Origin: Paracoccus sp. (in: a-proteobacteria)
GTDB lineage: Bacteria > Pseudomonadota > Alphaproteobacteria > Rhodobacterales > Rhodobacteraceae
Reading direction: 5' to 3'
Length of the DNA stretch: 64,000 nt
Assembly (NCBI GenBank): GCA_030538425.1
Contig: JAUNTZ010000003.1
Location: forward strand, 1 to 64,000
Shown here piece by piece: positions 35,858 to 44,176 of the stretch. Below the pieces are notes generated by a model. That model saw nothing but the letters and a program-made list of their open reading frames with translations, was not told where the DNA came from and did no database searches. Position 1 is the stretch's first letter. Each line of letters opens with the position of its first letter. A program made the translations under genes and the position numbers.

Positions 35858-37177
35858 TTACGCAAGGGCAGCGCGGGCGCGGATGAGACCCTGCGCCAAT
35901 GATGCGGCCTCTGGCGGCAGGGGGGCGGGATGCCGTTCGACCAGCCGCGCCATGGCGCGAAGCCGGGCGAGCCAGTCGGAAGGGTGGGTGGTGGCGTCTG
36001 GCGCTGTCTTGGCGGGCGGGTGGTCGGGTGCGGTGCGATTGTCGGAATGGGCTTCTTCTGCGGGTTTCGCCACGATAGCAGGCGCGGCAACATCCCGAGG
36101 CGTCGATTCGTCACTCACCCCCCGCGCATCCGAGACCTCTTTCACCGCATCCGCCGCTGCGGCGTCCTCATTCCCGGCCTGCGGCATAGCCGCGACCTCA
36201 TCCACGGTGCTCACGTCATGCCGCGTCTCGCGATCTGCTGTCCCGCTCTCATCCGATGCACCTTTCCTTGCATCCGTCGGGGCGACATTGCCGGACGCAG
36301 CCTGAGCCACAACCTCGACCTCCGCCACGACGCCCGTGTCAACCTGCGCTGCGTGATCTGTGGCGCTCTGCTCTGCCGAGACCTCTTTCATCGTCTCCGC
36401 CGGTGCTGAATCGCCCAACGCAGCCTGAGCCACAACCTCAGCCCCGGCACTCGCCTCAAGCTGCACCGCGTGATCTGCGGCGCTCTGTTTTACCGAGACC
36501 TCTTTCATCGTCGCCGCCGGGGCGGTTTCCCCAATATTAGCCTGTGGCGCAGGGGCGATCTCTGCCACAGCGCCCGGTTCAAGCTGCGCCGAGCGTTTTG
36601 CGCTCTGTTCCGCCAAGACGTATTTGTTCGCATCGGCAGATGCGGCGTCGTCAATCTCGCCCCACGGCACAGCCTCCGCGTCAAGCTGCGTCGCATGGCC
36701 TGCCGAGACCTCTTTCACCGCCTCCGCCGATGCGGCATCCTCTACCTCCGCCCCCGCAGCCTCACCCGGCCCATCCATCACAAGCTCAGGAAACAAAGGC
36801 AGGCTCCCCGCATCAGCCACAGGTTTCCTGCGGCGCGGTGCGGCGGCTTTCTTCGCCACCGGCTGATCCTCAGCTTCCGGCGCCGCCTCAACCGCCTGCC
36901 CAAGCCGCACAGCGCCGCGCGCGCGCAAAGCCGCGCCGCGATCCGCTGCCATCTGCTTTTTCGCCCCGCGAATGGTCATGCCGTCCTCGCGCAGCACCTC
37001 ACACAGGCCCGCGGCCAGCCGCACATCGTCGGGGCGGTAGTAGCGGCGCCCGTCGCGGCGCTTGACCGGCGAGAAGAGCGGGAACTGGGTTTCCCAGTAA
37101 CGCAGCACATGCGGCGCGACTCCGATCAGTTGCGAGACCTCGCCGATCGACCGGAATGCGTCCGCTGATTTCTTCAT
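35858..37177 (-). CDS. MerR-family regulator with long repeat-rich linker
   Basis: A 439-residue protein. The N-terminal 75 residues are a MerR-type winged helix (FRSIGEVSQLIGVAPHVLRY, then RDGRRYYRPDD). A linker follows, and from about residue 146 to 373 there are about six imperfect repeats of roughly 39 residues, with a recurring VKEVSAEQSA-like core and Ala/Val/Glu-rich remainder. The last 40 residues (DWLARLRAMARLVERHPAPL) form a compact basic helix. Typical relatives in Rhodobacteraceae have the same ends with a much shorter middle. It follows ihfA by 2 nt, a common pairing. The function is unknown. Confidence 0.87.
   Translation of the reverse strand: MKKSADAFRSIGEVSQLIGVAPHVLRYWETQFPLFSPVKRRDGRRYYRPDDVRLAAGLCEVLREDGMTIRGAKKQMAADRGAALRARGAVRLGQAVEAAPEAEDQPVAKKAAAPRRRKPVADAGSLPLFPELVMDGPGEAAGAEVEDAASAEAVKEVSAGHATQLDAEAVPWGEIDDAASADANKYVLAEQSAKRSAQLEPGAVAEIAPAPQANIGETAPAATMKEVSVKQSAADHAVQLEASAGAEVVAQAALGDSAPAETMKEVSAEQSATDHAAQVDTGVVAEVEVVAQAASGNVAPTDARKGASDESGTADRETRHDVSTVDEVAAMPQAGNEDAAAADAVKEVSDARGVSDESTPRDVAAPAIVAKPAEEAHSDNRTAPDHPPAKTAPDATTHPSDWLARLRAMARLVERHPAPLPPEAASLAQGLIRARAALA
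36059..36742. repeat. Coding tandem repeats, about 117-bp period
   Basis: DNA of the MerR linker. Blocks containing GAGACCTCTTTCATCGTC recur, for example near 36380 and 36495, with related blocks near 36135 and 36706. The period is a multiple of three, so the frame is kept. Confidence 0.75.
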
Positions 37178-37179
37178 CT

Positions 37180-37482
37180 TTACCGCTTGTTACCGGCTGC
37201 CACACGATCTTTCATCAGATGCGAGGGGCGAAAGGACAGGACGCGGCGGGGCGTAATCGGCACCTCTTCGCCGGTCTTGGGATTGCGGCCGATGCGTTCA
37301 TTCTTGTCGCGCACGCTGAACGTGCCAAAGGATGAGATCTTCACCTGCTCACCCCGGACAAGCGCGTCCGAGACATGGCCCAGAACCTGCTCAACCAGAT
37401 TGGCGGATTCGTGGCGGGACAGACCGACCTCGCGGAACACCGCTTCGGCAAGGTCCATGCGTGTCAGTGTCTTATCACTCAT
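37180..37482 (-). CDS. ihfA: Integration host factor subunit alpha
   Basis: A 100-residue DNABII protein. It begins [22 protein letters not shown], and has the beta-arm [18 protein letters not shown] with the Pro that intercalates DNA, and [18 protein letters not shown]. The length and residues fit IhfA, not HU. It bends DNA as a heterodimer with IhfB. It is divergent from prfC, and the MerR gene follows after 2 nt. Confidence 0.95.
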   Translation of the reverse strand: MSDKTLTRMDLAEAVFREVGLSRHESANLVEQVLGHVSDALVRGEQVKISSFGTFSVRDKNERIGRNPKTGEEVPITPRRVLSFRPSHLMKDRVAAGNKR

Positions 37483-37648
37483 TCCGTCACCTTATGAACT
37501 GGAGGTCAGGATGCTTGTGTCGCTGCGCCAAGTCAACAGATTCGCCCGCAATTTCGTTCCCAAGCCGCTGCATCTTATCAGAAAACCCCGCTTCTTGCCC
37601 ATCTGGGGCGGGCGCGATACATGCGGGCCTGATATGCAAGGAGCCGCC

Positions 37649-39250
37649 ATGACCGCCCCGAACCGCCCCGAATTGCCGCCTGAAATCGCCCGCCGCCGCA
37701 CCTTTGCGATCATCTCGCACCCCGATGCGGGCAAGACCACGCTGACCGAAAAGTTCCTGCTGTTCGGCGGCGCGATCCAGATGGCGGGGCAGGTGCGGGC
37801 CAAGGGCGAGGCGCGGCGGACGCGGTCGGACTTCATGCAGATGGAAAAGGACCGGGGCATCTCGGTCTCGGCCTCGGCGATGTCCTTTGATTATGGGCAG
37901 TTCCGGTTCAATCTGGTGGACACCCCCGGCCACAGCGATTTTTCCGAGGATACCTATCGCACACTGACCGCCGTTGACGCCGCGATCATGGTGATCGACG
38001 GAGCCAAGGGCGTTGAGAGCCAGACGCGCAAGCTGTTCGAGGTCTGCCGCTTGCGCGACCTTCCGATCCTGACCTTCTGTAACAAGATGGACCGCGAATC
38101 CCGCGACACGTTCGAGATCATCGACGAGATTCAGGAAAACCTGGCCATCGACGTCACCCCGGCAAGCTGGCCCATCGGGGTGGGGCGCGATTTTCTGGGC
38201 GCCTATGATCTGCTGAACGACCGGCTGGAGATCATGGACCGCGCCGACCGCAACAAGGTCGCGGAATCGATCAAGATCAGCGGGCTGGACGACCCGAAAC
38301 TGGCCCTACACATCCCCGAGGCCCAGCTTGCGCAACTGCGCGAGGAAATCGAGATGGCGCGTGAGCTTCTGCCCGCCTTCGACCGCCAGAGCTTCCTTGA
38401 GGGGCATCTGACACCGATCTGGTTCGGCTCGGCCATCAACTCGTTCGGGGTGCGTGAGTTGATGGAGGGGATTGGCCAATACGGCCCGCAGCCGCAGCCG
38501 CAAATGGCGGCTGAGCGCCAGATTGCACCTGAGGAAAGCGCGGTCACCGGCTTTGTGTTCAAGGTGCAGGCGAATATGGACCCCAAGCATCGCGACCGCG
38601 TGGCCTTTGTGCGCCTCGCAAGCGGGCATTTCGAACGCGGCATGAAGCTGACCCATGTGCGCAGCAAGAAACCCATGGCGATCTCGAACCCGGTGCTGTT
38701 TCTGGCCGCCGACCGCGAACTGGCCGAAGAGGCATGGGCGGGCGATATTATCGGCATCCCGAACCACGGTCAGCTTCGCATCGGTGACGCGCTGACCGAG
38801 GGCGAGGGCTTGCGTTTTACCGGCATCCCCTCCTTCGCGCCGGAACTGCTGCAAACCGTCCGCGCGGGCGACCCGATGAAGGCGAAACATCTGGAAAAGG
38901 CACTGATGCAATTTGCCGAAGAGGGCGCGGCCAAGGTGTTCAAGCCGATGATCGGCTCGGGCTATATCGTGGGCGTGGTTGGCCAGCTTCAGTTCGAGGT
39001 TCTGGCCAGCCGGATTGAGCTGGAATACGGCCTGCCGGTGCGAATGGAGCCGTCGCAATTCACCTCGGCCCGCTGGGTTTCCGGACCCAAGGACAAGGTC
39101 GAGGCCTTCGCCAATGCCAATAAGCAGCATATGGCACAGGATCACGACGGCGACGCGGTGTTCCTGACCCGGCTGCAATGGGATATCGACCGGGTGGGGC
39201 GCGATTATCCCGACCTGAGCCTGACCGCGACCAAGGAAATGATGGTTTAA
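37649..39250 (+). CDS. prfC: Peptide chain release factor 3
   Basis: A 533-residue translational GTPase RF3, which removes RF1/RF2 from the ribosome after termination. G1 SHPDAGKTTLTEK, G2 in KDRGISVSASAMSF, G3 DTPGHSDFSED, G4 NKMDR. The C-terminal domain contains FKPMIGSGYIVGVVGQLQFEVL. The start at 37649 follows AAGGAG with 5-nt spacing; the open frame upstream to 37187 belongs to the opposite ihfA. It converges on allA with a 4-nt overlap of stop regions. Confidence 0.96.
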   Translation: MTAPNRPELPPEIARRRTFAIISHPDAGKTTLTEKFLLFGGAIQMAGQVRAKGEARRTRSDFMQMEKDRGISVSASAMSFDYGQFRFNLVDTPGHSDFSEDTYRTLTAVDAAIMVIDGAKGVESQTRKLFEVCRLRDLPILTFCNKMDRESRDTFEIIDEIQENLAIDVTPASWPIGVGRDFLGAYDLLNDRLEIMDRADRNKVAESIKISGLDDPKLALHIPEAQLAQLREEIEMARELLPAFDRQSFLEGHLTPIWFGSAINSFGVRELMEGIGQYGPQPQPQMAAERQIAPEESAVTGFVFKVQANMDPKHRDRVAFVRLASGHFERGMKLTHVRSKKPMAISNPVLFLAADRELAEEAWAGDIIGIPNHGQLRIGDALTEGEGLRFTGIPSFAPELLQTVRAGDPMKAKHLEKALMQFAEEGAAKVFKPMIGSGYIVGVVGQLQFEVLASRIELEYGLPVRMEPSQFTSARWVSGPKDKVEAFANANKQHMAQDHDGDAVFLTRLQWDIDRVGRDYPDLSLTATKEMMV

Positions 39251-39723
39251 GCTGGTGCCCGGATCTCGACCGGCGCAATGGCGGTTTCCTCAAGATTGCA
39301 GCCCGCGCCATCGCGGTCGATGACCAGAAAATCGGCGGCGCGGTCCAGCGGCGTCAGCACCCCGTGCCACACGCCGGCCCGCAGGTTCACCCCCATGCCC
39401 GAGGGGATGATGAAGGCCAGCGGCGTGACCCCAGGGGCCTGTGCCACCACCGACAGCCACGGCCCGGGACCAAGCGGGATGAAGGCCTGTGAGCCAAGCG
39501 GGTGCCGTTCCAGCAGGTCGCAGATATAGGGCAGGCGCACCGGCTGGCTGCGAAAGATCGAGATAATCGCCGCGCCCCCACCGGTCTCAACCGTGGCAAG
39601 CGCATGATGCCGCTCGCACCGGCCCGCATTGATGATCCGGTCGGGCACCGCGCGCGGCGTCAGCAGATCGCCGAAGGGGGCGAAAGCATCAGGCGTGACG
39701 GGGCGGGCGGTAATGGTCTGCAT
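39247..39723 (-). CDS. allA: Ureidoglycolate lyase
   Basis: A 158-residue cupin-fold AllA: it cleaves (S)-ureidoglycolate to glyoxylate and urea, the last step of ureide breakdown. Motifs: PVTPDAFAPFGDLL at the start, the RCERHHALA region, HPLGSQAFIPLG and FLVIDRDGAGCNLEE at the end. The start at 39723 gives the normal length. It lies about 11 kb from allE and puuE-uraD, so the pathway is split within this window. Confidence 0.93.
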   Translation of the reverse strand: MQTITARPVTPDAFAPFGDLLTPRAVPDRIINAGRCERHHALATVETGGGAAIISIFRSQPVRLPYICDLLERHPLGSQAFIPLGPGPWLSVVAQAPGVTPLAFIIPSGMGVNLRAGVWHGVLTPLDRAADFLVIDRDGAGCNLEETAIAPVEIRAPA

Positions 39724-39843
39724 CGGGGCCTCGGGCTGCGGGGTTCGGCGCATTCTGGCGCGGATCGGCGCAGGGCACGAGAGGGATTGTGCGGCATCTT
39801 CGCGATACCCGCCTTGACGCGCAGATCGGCGGTTATGTGCCGA

Positions 39844-39857
39844 TGTAATCCTTTTCA
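39844..39857. promoter_or_regulatory. LacI-type operator A1
   Basis: TGTAATCCTTTTCA matches TGnAAnCGnTTnCA with one mismatch at the centre. Two helical turns (21 bp) upstream of operator A2 in the 205-bp gap between allA and the secreted epimerase gene. Confidence 0.68.
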
Positions 39858-39864
39858 ACGCGAA

Positions 39865-39878
39865 TGAAATCATTTACA
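39865..39878. promoter_or_regulatory. LacI-type operator A2
   Basis: TGAAATCATTTACA matches TGnAAnCGnTTnCA with one mismatch at the centre. It ends 50 bp before the start of the secreted epimerase gene and pairs with operator A1 on the same face of the helix. Confidence 0.72.
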
Positions 39879-39928
39879 TTTCGCTTTGGCGGCCGTGGAG
39901 GGCTTCCATCTCATAGGGGAGAATGAGG

Positions 39929-40786
39929 ATGATAAACGCGAAATCTGCCGCTTTTGCGGCGCTTGCCGCAACCATGGCGCTGCCCGGTGCGGCATCGGCA
40001 CAGGCGCGCGCGGCTGCGGATCTGCCGATTGCGGTGCAGCTTTTCACGCTGCGCGATCATGGCACGTTAGAGGAACGCCTGGCCGCCGTTCAGGCCGCCG
40101 GGGTGACTGCGGTTGAGACCGTGGGGACGCATGATCTTGAGGCGGCGGAGTTCAAGGCGCTGCTCGATGCGCATGGGATCGAACCCATCGCGACCCACGC
40201 CCCGATTGCGGCGCTGCGTGAAGATATCTCGGCGGTCGCCAGCTTCAACAAGGCCATCGGCAATGAGGTCATCATCGTGCCGTTCCTCGCCGAGGATATG
40301 CGCCCTGCCGACGCTGCGGGCTGGGTCGCTCTGGGCGAGGAATTGCGCTCGATGAGCGATGCGCTGCGCGCCGAGGGCATGGTGCTGGGCTATCACAACC
40401 ATGCGTTCGAGATGGTCGAGTTCGACGGTCGCACCGCGCTTGAAATCATGTTCGAGGCCGCCGGTCCCGATCTGCTGGCGGAGATTGATGTGGCATGGGT
40501 CGCGCGCGGCGGTCTTGATCCGGCGGAATATCTGGGCCGTTTTGACGGTCGCCTGTTTGCCATCCACGCCAAGGATAACGCCCCCGAGGGCGAGGCCGAG
40601 GACGAACGCGGCTTCAAGGCACTGGGTGAGGGCGTGCTGGACTGGTCGACGATCCTTCCCGCCGCCGAGGCGGCAGGTGCGGATTGGTATATCATCGAAC
40701 ATGACATGCCGCTTGATGCCGCTGTGGTCGTGCAGACCGGCGCGGATTTCCTCAGTGCCAATCTGCCCGAAGGCGTCTCTCGCTAA
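39929..40786 (+). CDS. Secreted TIM-barrel sugar isomerase/epimerase-like protein
   Basis: A 285-residue protein of the sugar phosphate isomerase/epimerase (AP-endonuclease 2-like TIM-barrel) superfamily, with a clear Sec signal peptide (MINAKSAAFAALAATMALPGAASAQA). Metal-site type residues appear in YHNHAFEM, AEIDVAWVARGG, FAIHAKDN and YIIEHDMP. Export is unusual for an epimerase acting on phosphorylated sugars, so a periplasmic glycoside or 3-keto-glycoside lyase role is more plausible (inference). The start at 39929 is better spaced from GGGGAGA than 39923. Two LacI-type operators lie just upstream. Confidence 0.85.
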   Translation: MINAKSAAFAALAATMALPGAASAQARAAADLPIAVQLFTLRDHGTLEERLAAVQAAGVTAVETVGTHDLEAAEFKALLDAHGIEPIATHAPIAALREDISAVASFNKAIGNEVIIVPFLAEDMRPADAAGWVALGEELRSMSDALRAEGMVLGYHNHAFEMVEFDGRTALEIMFEAAGPDLLAEIDVAWVARGGLDPAEYLGRFDGRLFAIHAKDNAPEGEAEDERGFKALGEGVLDWSTILPAAEAAGADWYIIEHDMPLDAAVVVQTGADFLSANLPEGVSR

Positions 40787-40823
40787 AGGGTCAACCGGGC
40801 CGGGCCGTCACGCGCGGCCTGGC

Positions 40824-41855
40824 TTAAGGCGCAGGGTCCTCGCCCGGTCTCGATGTGCTGGCCCGGATGGTCAGATCGACGGGCAGGATCTCTTCGCTCG
40901 GGCAGGTCTTGCCCGCCATCGCGTCCAGCAGGGCAAGTGCGGCGTGCCGCCCGATGCGGGTCCGGTGCTGGCGCACGGTGGTCAGGGCGGGGATGGTGAA
41001 TGAGGCCATCTCGATATTGTCAAACCCCACGATGGACAGATCGCGCGGCAGGCGCAGCCCGGCCCGCAGCAGTTCGTTCATCAGCCCGATCGCCATCAGG
41101 TCATTGTCGCAAAACGCCGCTGTGGGCCGCTCGGTCGCTTGCAGGATCTGCTGCGCCGCATGGCGGCCCGATTCGAGCGTGAAATTGCCCTGAACCGTCA
41201 AAGCATCGCTGATCTGCAACCCTGCCTTGGCCAGACCCTGCGCCACACCCTCGCGCCGCGCCACGGTCAGCGAGTTTCCGGCGGGGCCGGTCACATGGGC
41301 GATGCGGCGATGGCCCAGTTCGGTGAGGTGGCGAATGGCAAGCCGCGCGCCCTCCGCATTGTCGGCCAGAACGCGCGGGGCATCGAGGCCGCCCACCCAT
41401 TCGCACGCCTGAATCACCGGCGGGCAATTCGGCTGGCGGAACAGATCGGCGCTCAGCCCGCCATCCAGAACGATGACCCCATCTGCGCGCGAGCGGTTGA
41501 GATAGGCGCCAATAGCCTCGGGACGCAGCGGGCCGTCATCTGTCTTTGTGTCCAGAATCAAGAGGTTGAGGTCTTTTTCTCGAAGAACCTCGGCAATCCC
41601 CGACAGGATCGAGGAAAAGAACGGGTTCGACAATCGCGGCACAAGCGCCAGAACGCCGCCCACGCTTTGCTGGCGCAGGTTGCGCGCGGTCAGGTTCAGC
41701 ACATAGCCGGTCTGGCGGATCGCCTCTTCTACGGCCAGCCGCGTGGGCTCCGCCACGATCGAGGGGTTGGACATCGCCCGGCTGACCGTCGCCACCGAGA
41801 CACCGGCCGCCTTGGCAACATCCTGAATCCGTGGTGGTTTTTGTGACCTGCTCAC
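40824..41855 (-). CDS. LacI-family transcriptional repressor
   Basis: A 343-residue LacI/GalR regulator: N-terminal helix-turn-helix and hinge (RIQDVAKAAGVSVATVSRAMSNPS) and a periplasmic-binding-like effector domain, with GVLALVPRLSNPFFSSIL and IVGFDNIEMASFTIPALTTVRQH. It sits inside the sugar cluster, divergent from the cytoplasmic epimerase and convergent with the secreted one. The palindromes at 39.85, 41.9 and 47.7 kb fit its family, so it is the probable local repressor, with a sugar or its derivative as inducer. Confidence 0.93.
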   Translation of the reverse strand: MSRSQKPPRIQDVAKAAGVSVATVSRAMSNPSIVAEPTRLAVEEAIRQTGYVLNLTARNLRQQSVGGVLALVPRLSNPFFSSILSGIAEVLREKDLNLLILDTKTDDGPLRPEAIGAYLNRSRADGVIVLDGGLSADLFRQPNCPPVIQACEWVGGLDAPRVLADNAEGARLAIRHLTELGHRRIAHVTGPAGNSLTVARREGVAQGLAKAGLQISDALTVQGNFTLESGRHAAQQILQATERPTAAFCDNDLMAIGLMNELLRAGLRLPRDLSIVGFDNIEMASFTIPALTTVRQHRTRIGRHAALALLDAMAGKTCPSEEILPVDLTIRASTSRPGEDPAP

Positions 41856-41907
41856 CCGCGCCGCCTTTGCTTGTCTGCGGCTCGACAGATAGAGGAAAAA
41901 AAGCCGT

Positions 41908-41921
41908 TGTAAACCTTTTCA
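41908..41921. promoter_or_regulatory. LacI-type operator B1
   Basis: TGTAAACCTTTTCA, one mismatch to TGnAAnCGnTTnCA, 52 bp upstream of lacI. It is nearly identical to operator A1 (TGTAAnCCTTTTCA). Confidence 0.72.
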
Positions 41922-41938
41922 GCCTGTGCCACGTTTTC

Positions 41939-41952
41939 TGAAACCGATTACA
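41939..41952. promoter_or_regulatory. LacI-type operator B2
   Basis: TGAAACCGATTACA, a full match to TGnAAnCGnTTnCA, 31 bp (about three turns) from operator B1 and 24 bp before the cytoplasmic epimerase start. It can control both divergent units. Confidence 0.8.
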
Positions 41953-41976
41953 AGACTGAAGTCGGCTGGGGGGAGC

Positions 41977-43035
41977 ATGAAGACCATCAAGGGGCCGGGC
42001 CTGTTTCTGGCGCAGTTTGTCGGCGCGTCCGCGCCATTCGACAGCTTTGCTGCAATCACCGAATGGGCTGGCGGTCTGGGCTATCTGGGCGTGCAGGTGC
42101 CCTCGGGGGCAGAGAGCCTGATGGATCTGGACAAGGCCGCCTCATCAAAGACCTATTGCGACGATCTGGCCGGTGTCGCGTATGAGAACGGCGTGCAGAT
42201 CACCGAATTGTCGGCGCATATTCAGGGACAGTTGGTCGCCGTCCACCCCGCCTTTGACGAGGCCTTCGACGGCTTTGCCCCGCCCGCCTTGCGCGGCAAT
42301 CCCAAGGCGCGGCAGGAATGGGCGGTGGATCAGCTCCGCAAGACCATCGACGCATCCGCAAATCTGGGGCTGGACCGGATGGCGGCGTTTTCGGGCGCCT
42401 TGGCCTGGCCCTATTTCTACCCTTGGCCGCAGCGCCCGGCGGGGTTGGTCGAGGCCGCCTTTGATGAGTTGGCCCGCCGCTGGCGTCCGATTCTGGATCA
42501 TGCGGATGCGCAGGGCATCGACATCTGTTTCGAGATCCACCCCGGCGAGGATCTGCATGACGGCGCCAGCTTTGAGATGTTTCTGGACCGCGTGAACCAG
42601 CATCCCCGCGCGAAAATGCTCTATGATCCGTCGCATTATCTGTTGCAACAGCTTGATTATCTTGCCCATCTCGACATCTATGCCGACCGCATCGGCATGT
42701 TCCACGTCAAGGATGCCGAGTTCAACCCGACCGGGCGGCAGGGCGTTTATGGCGGCTATCAGCCGTGGAAAGACCGCGCCGGTCGCTTTCGCAGCCCCGG
42801 CGACGGGCAGGTGGATTTCAAGGCGATCTTCTCCAAACTCACCCAGATGGGCTTTGATGGCTGGGCCGTCGTGGAATGGGAATGTGCGCTGAAACATCCG
42901 GAGGACGGCGCGCGCGAGGGTGCGGCTTTCGTCCGCGACCACATCATCCGCGTGACCGACAAGGCATTCGACGATTTCGCGGATTCCGGGATGGATCAGG
43001 CCGCGAATTTGCGGATGCTGGGACTGGAGGGCTAA
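41977..43035 (+). CDS. Cytoplasmic sugar phosphate isomerase/epimerase-family protein
   Basis: A 352-residue TIM-barrel protein with no signal peptide. Recognisable metal-ligand stretches: ICFEIHPGEDLHDG, MLYDPSHYLLQQLDY, MFHVKDAEFNPTG and WAVVEWECALK. This subfamily often sits beside Gfo/Idh dehydrogenases; family members act as epimerases, dehydratases or beta-eliminating enzymes on oxidised sugars. It starts at 41977 behind a G-rich ribosome-binding site. It leads the operon epimerase, Gfo/Idh, ABC ATPase, permease, binding protein, and the operators directly upstream put it under the LacI regulator. Confidence 0.87.
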   Translation: MKTIKGPGLFLAQFVGASAPFDSFAAITEWAGGLGYLGVQVPSGAESLMDLDKAASSKTYCDDLAGVAYENGVQITELSAHIQGQLVAVHPAFDEAFDGFAPPALRGNPKARQEWAVDQLRKTIDASANLGLDRMAAFSGALAWPYFYPWPQRPAGLVEAAFDELARRWRPILDHADAQGIDICFEIHPGEDLHDGASFEMFLDRVNQHPRAKMLYDPSHYLLQQLDYLAHLDIYADRIGMFHVKDAEFNPTGRQGVYGGYQPWKDRAGRFRSPGDGQVDFKAIFSKLTQMGFDGWAVVEWECALKHPEDGAREGAAFVRDHIIRVTDKAFDDFADSGMDQAANLRMLGLEG

Positions 43036-43036
43036 G

Positions 43037-44176
43037 ATGGACAGGCATGTGCCCCTTCGTCTTGGCATGGTCGGCGGTGGCGCGGGGGCGCTGATCGGCA
43101 ATGTTCACCGCATCGCGGCGCGGCTGGACGGGGAGTTCACGCTGATGGCCGGGGCGCTGTCCTCGGACCCTGTGCGCGCCGCGCAAAGCGCCGCCGCCAT
43201 CGGGGTCGAGCGCAGCTATGACGATTTCGAGGAGATGGCCGCGGCGGAAGCCGCCCGCCCCGACGGGATTGAGGCGGTGGCGATCTGCACGCCGAACCAC
43301 CTGCATTTCCCCGCAGCTCGCGCCTTTCTGTCGCGCGGCATCCATGTCATTTGCGACAAGCCGATGACCGCGACGCTGGAACAGGGGCGGGCCTTGGCCG
43401 ATCTGGCGCGCGGCTCGGATGCCCTGTTCGTCTTGACCCATAATTATTCGGGCTATCCGCAGATCCGGCAGGCGCGGGCGATGGTTGCGCAGGGCGATCT
43501 GGGGCAGATCCGGCTGGTGCAGGTGGAATACGCTCAGGACTGGCTGACCGAACCAAGCGACAGCAAACAGGCCGAATGGCGCGGCGACCCCGCGCGGGCC
43601 GGTGCGGGCGGGGCGATTGGCGATATCGGCACCCATGCCTTTCAACTGGCCCGCTTCGTGACGGGGATGCGCCCCGACCGGCTCGCCGCTGATCTGTCCA
43701 GCTTTGTGCCGGGGCGGGTCTTGGATGACAATGCGCATATCCTGCTGCGCTATGCGAGCGGTGCGCGGGGGATGATGTGGGTCTCGCAGGTCGCGCCGGG
43801 TCAGGAAAACGGGCTGCGGCTGCGGATTTACGGCGATAAGGGCGGGCTGGAATGGGCACATGAGACGCCCGAAACGCTGTGGTTCACGCCCTTCGGTCAG
43901 CCCGCGCAGAAACTGCGCCGCGCGGGGCCGGGCACGGCGGAGGGCGTCGCTGCGGCCAGCCGCACCCCGCCGGGCCATCCCGAAGGTTATCTGGAGGGCT
44001 TCGCCAATATCTACAGCCTTGCCGCGCAGGCGATCCGCGCCCGGCAGGCGGGCGGGCGCAGCGAGGCTGAGGATCTGCTGCCCGGCATCGAGGACGGTCT
44101 GGACGGTATGGCCTTTATCGACGCCTGCCTGCGCTCTCACGCCAAGGGTGCCGCTTTTGTCGAGGTGACGCCGTGA
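43037..44176 (+). CDS. Gfo/Idh/MocA-family oxidoreductase
   Basis: A 379-residue NAD(P)-dependent sugar dehydrogenase. N-terminal Rossmann fold LGMVGGGAGALIGNVHRIA, CTPNHLHFPAA, and the family lysine in VICDKPMTAT (D in place of the common E before KP). The substrate domain has THNYSGYPQIRQAR and GGAIGDIGTHAFQLARF with the catalytic His. Such enzymes oxidise or reduce sugars at C1 or C3, with levoglucosan or inositol dehydrogenases among relatives. It follows the epimerase by 1 nt and overlaps the ATPase gene by 4 nt. Confidence 0.9.
   Translation: MDRHVPLRLGMVGGGAGALIGNVHRIAARLDGEFTLMAGALSSDPVRAAQSAAAIGVERSYDDFEEMAAAEAARPDGIEAVAICTPNHLHFPAARAFLSRGIHVICDKPMTATLEQGRALADLARGSDALFVLTHNYSGYPQIRQARAMVAQGDLGQIRLVQVEYAQDWLTEPSDSKQAEWRGDPARAGAGGAIGDIGTHAFQLARFVTGMRPDRLAADLSSFVPGRVLDDNAHILLRYASGARGMMWVSQVAPGQENGLRLRIYGDKGGLEWAHETPETLWFTPFGQPAQKLRRAGPGTAEGVAAASRTPPGHPEGYLEGFANIYSLAAQAIRARQAGGRSEAEDLLPGIEDGLDGMAFIDACLRSHAKGAAFVEVTP

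Noticed and set aside
34903..36114. 403-codon version of the methyltransferase
   Set aside because: The extension would translate through tRNA-Pro and its terminator. The start at 35604 gives a normal methyltransferase N terminus.
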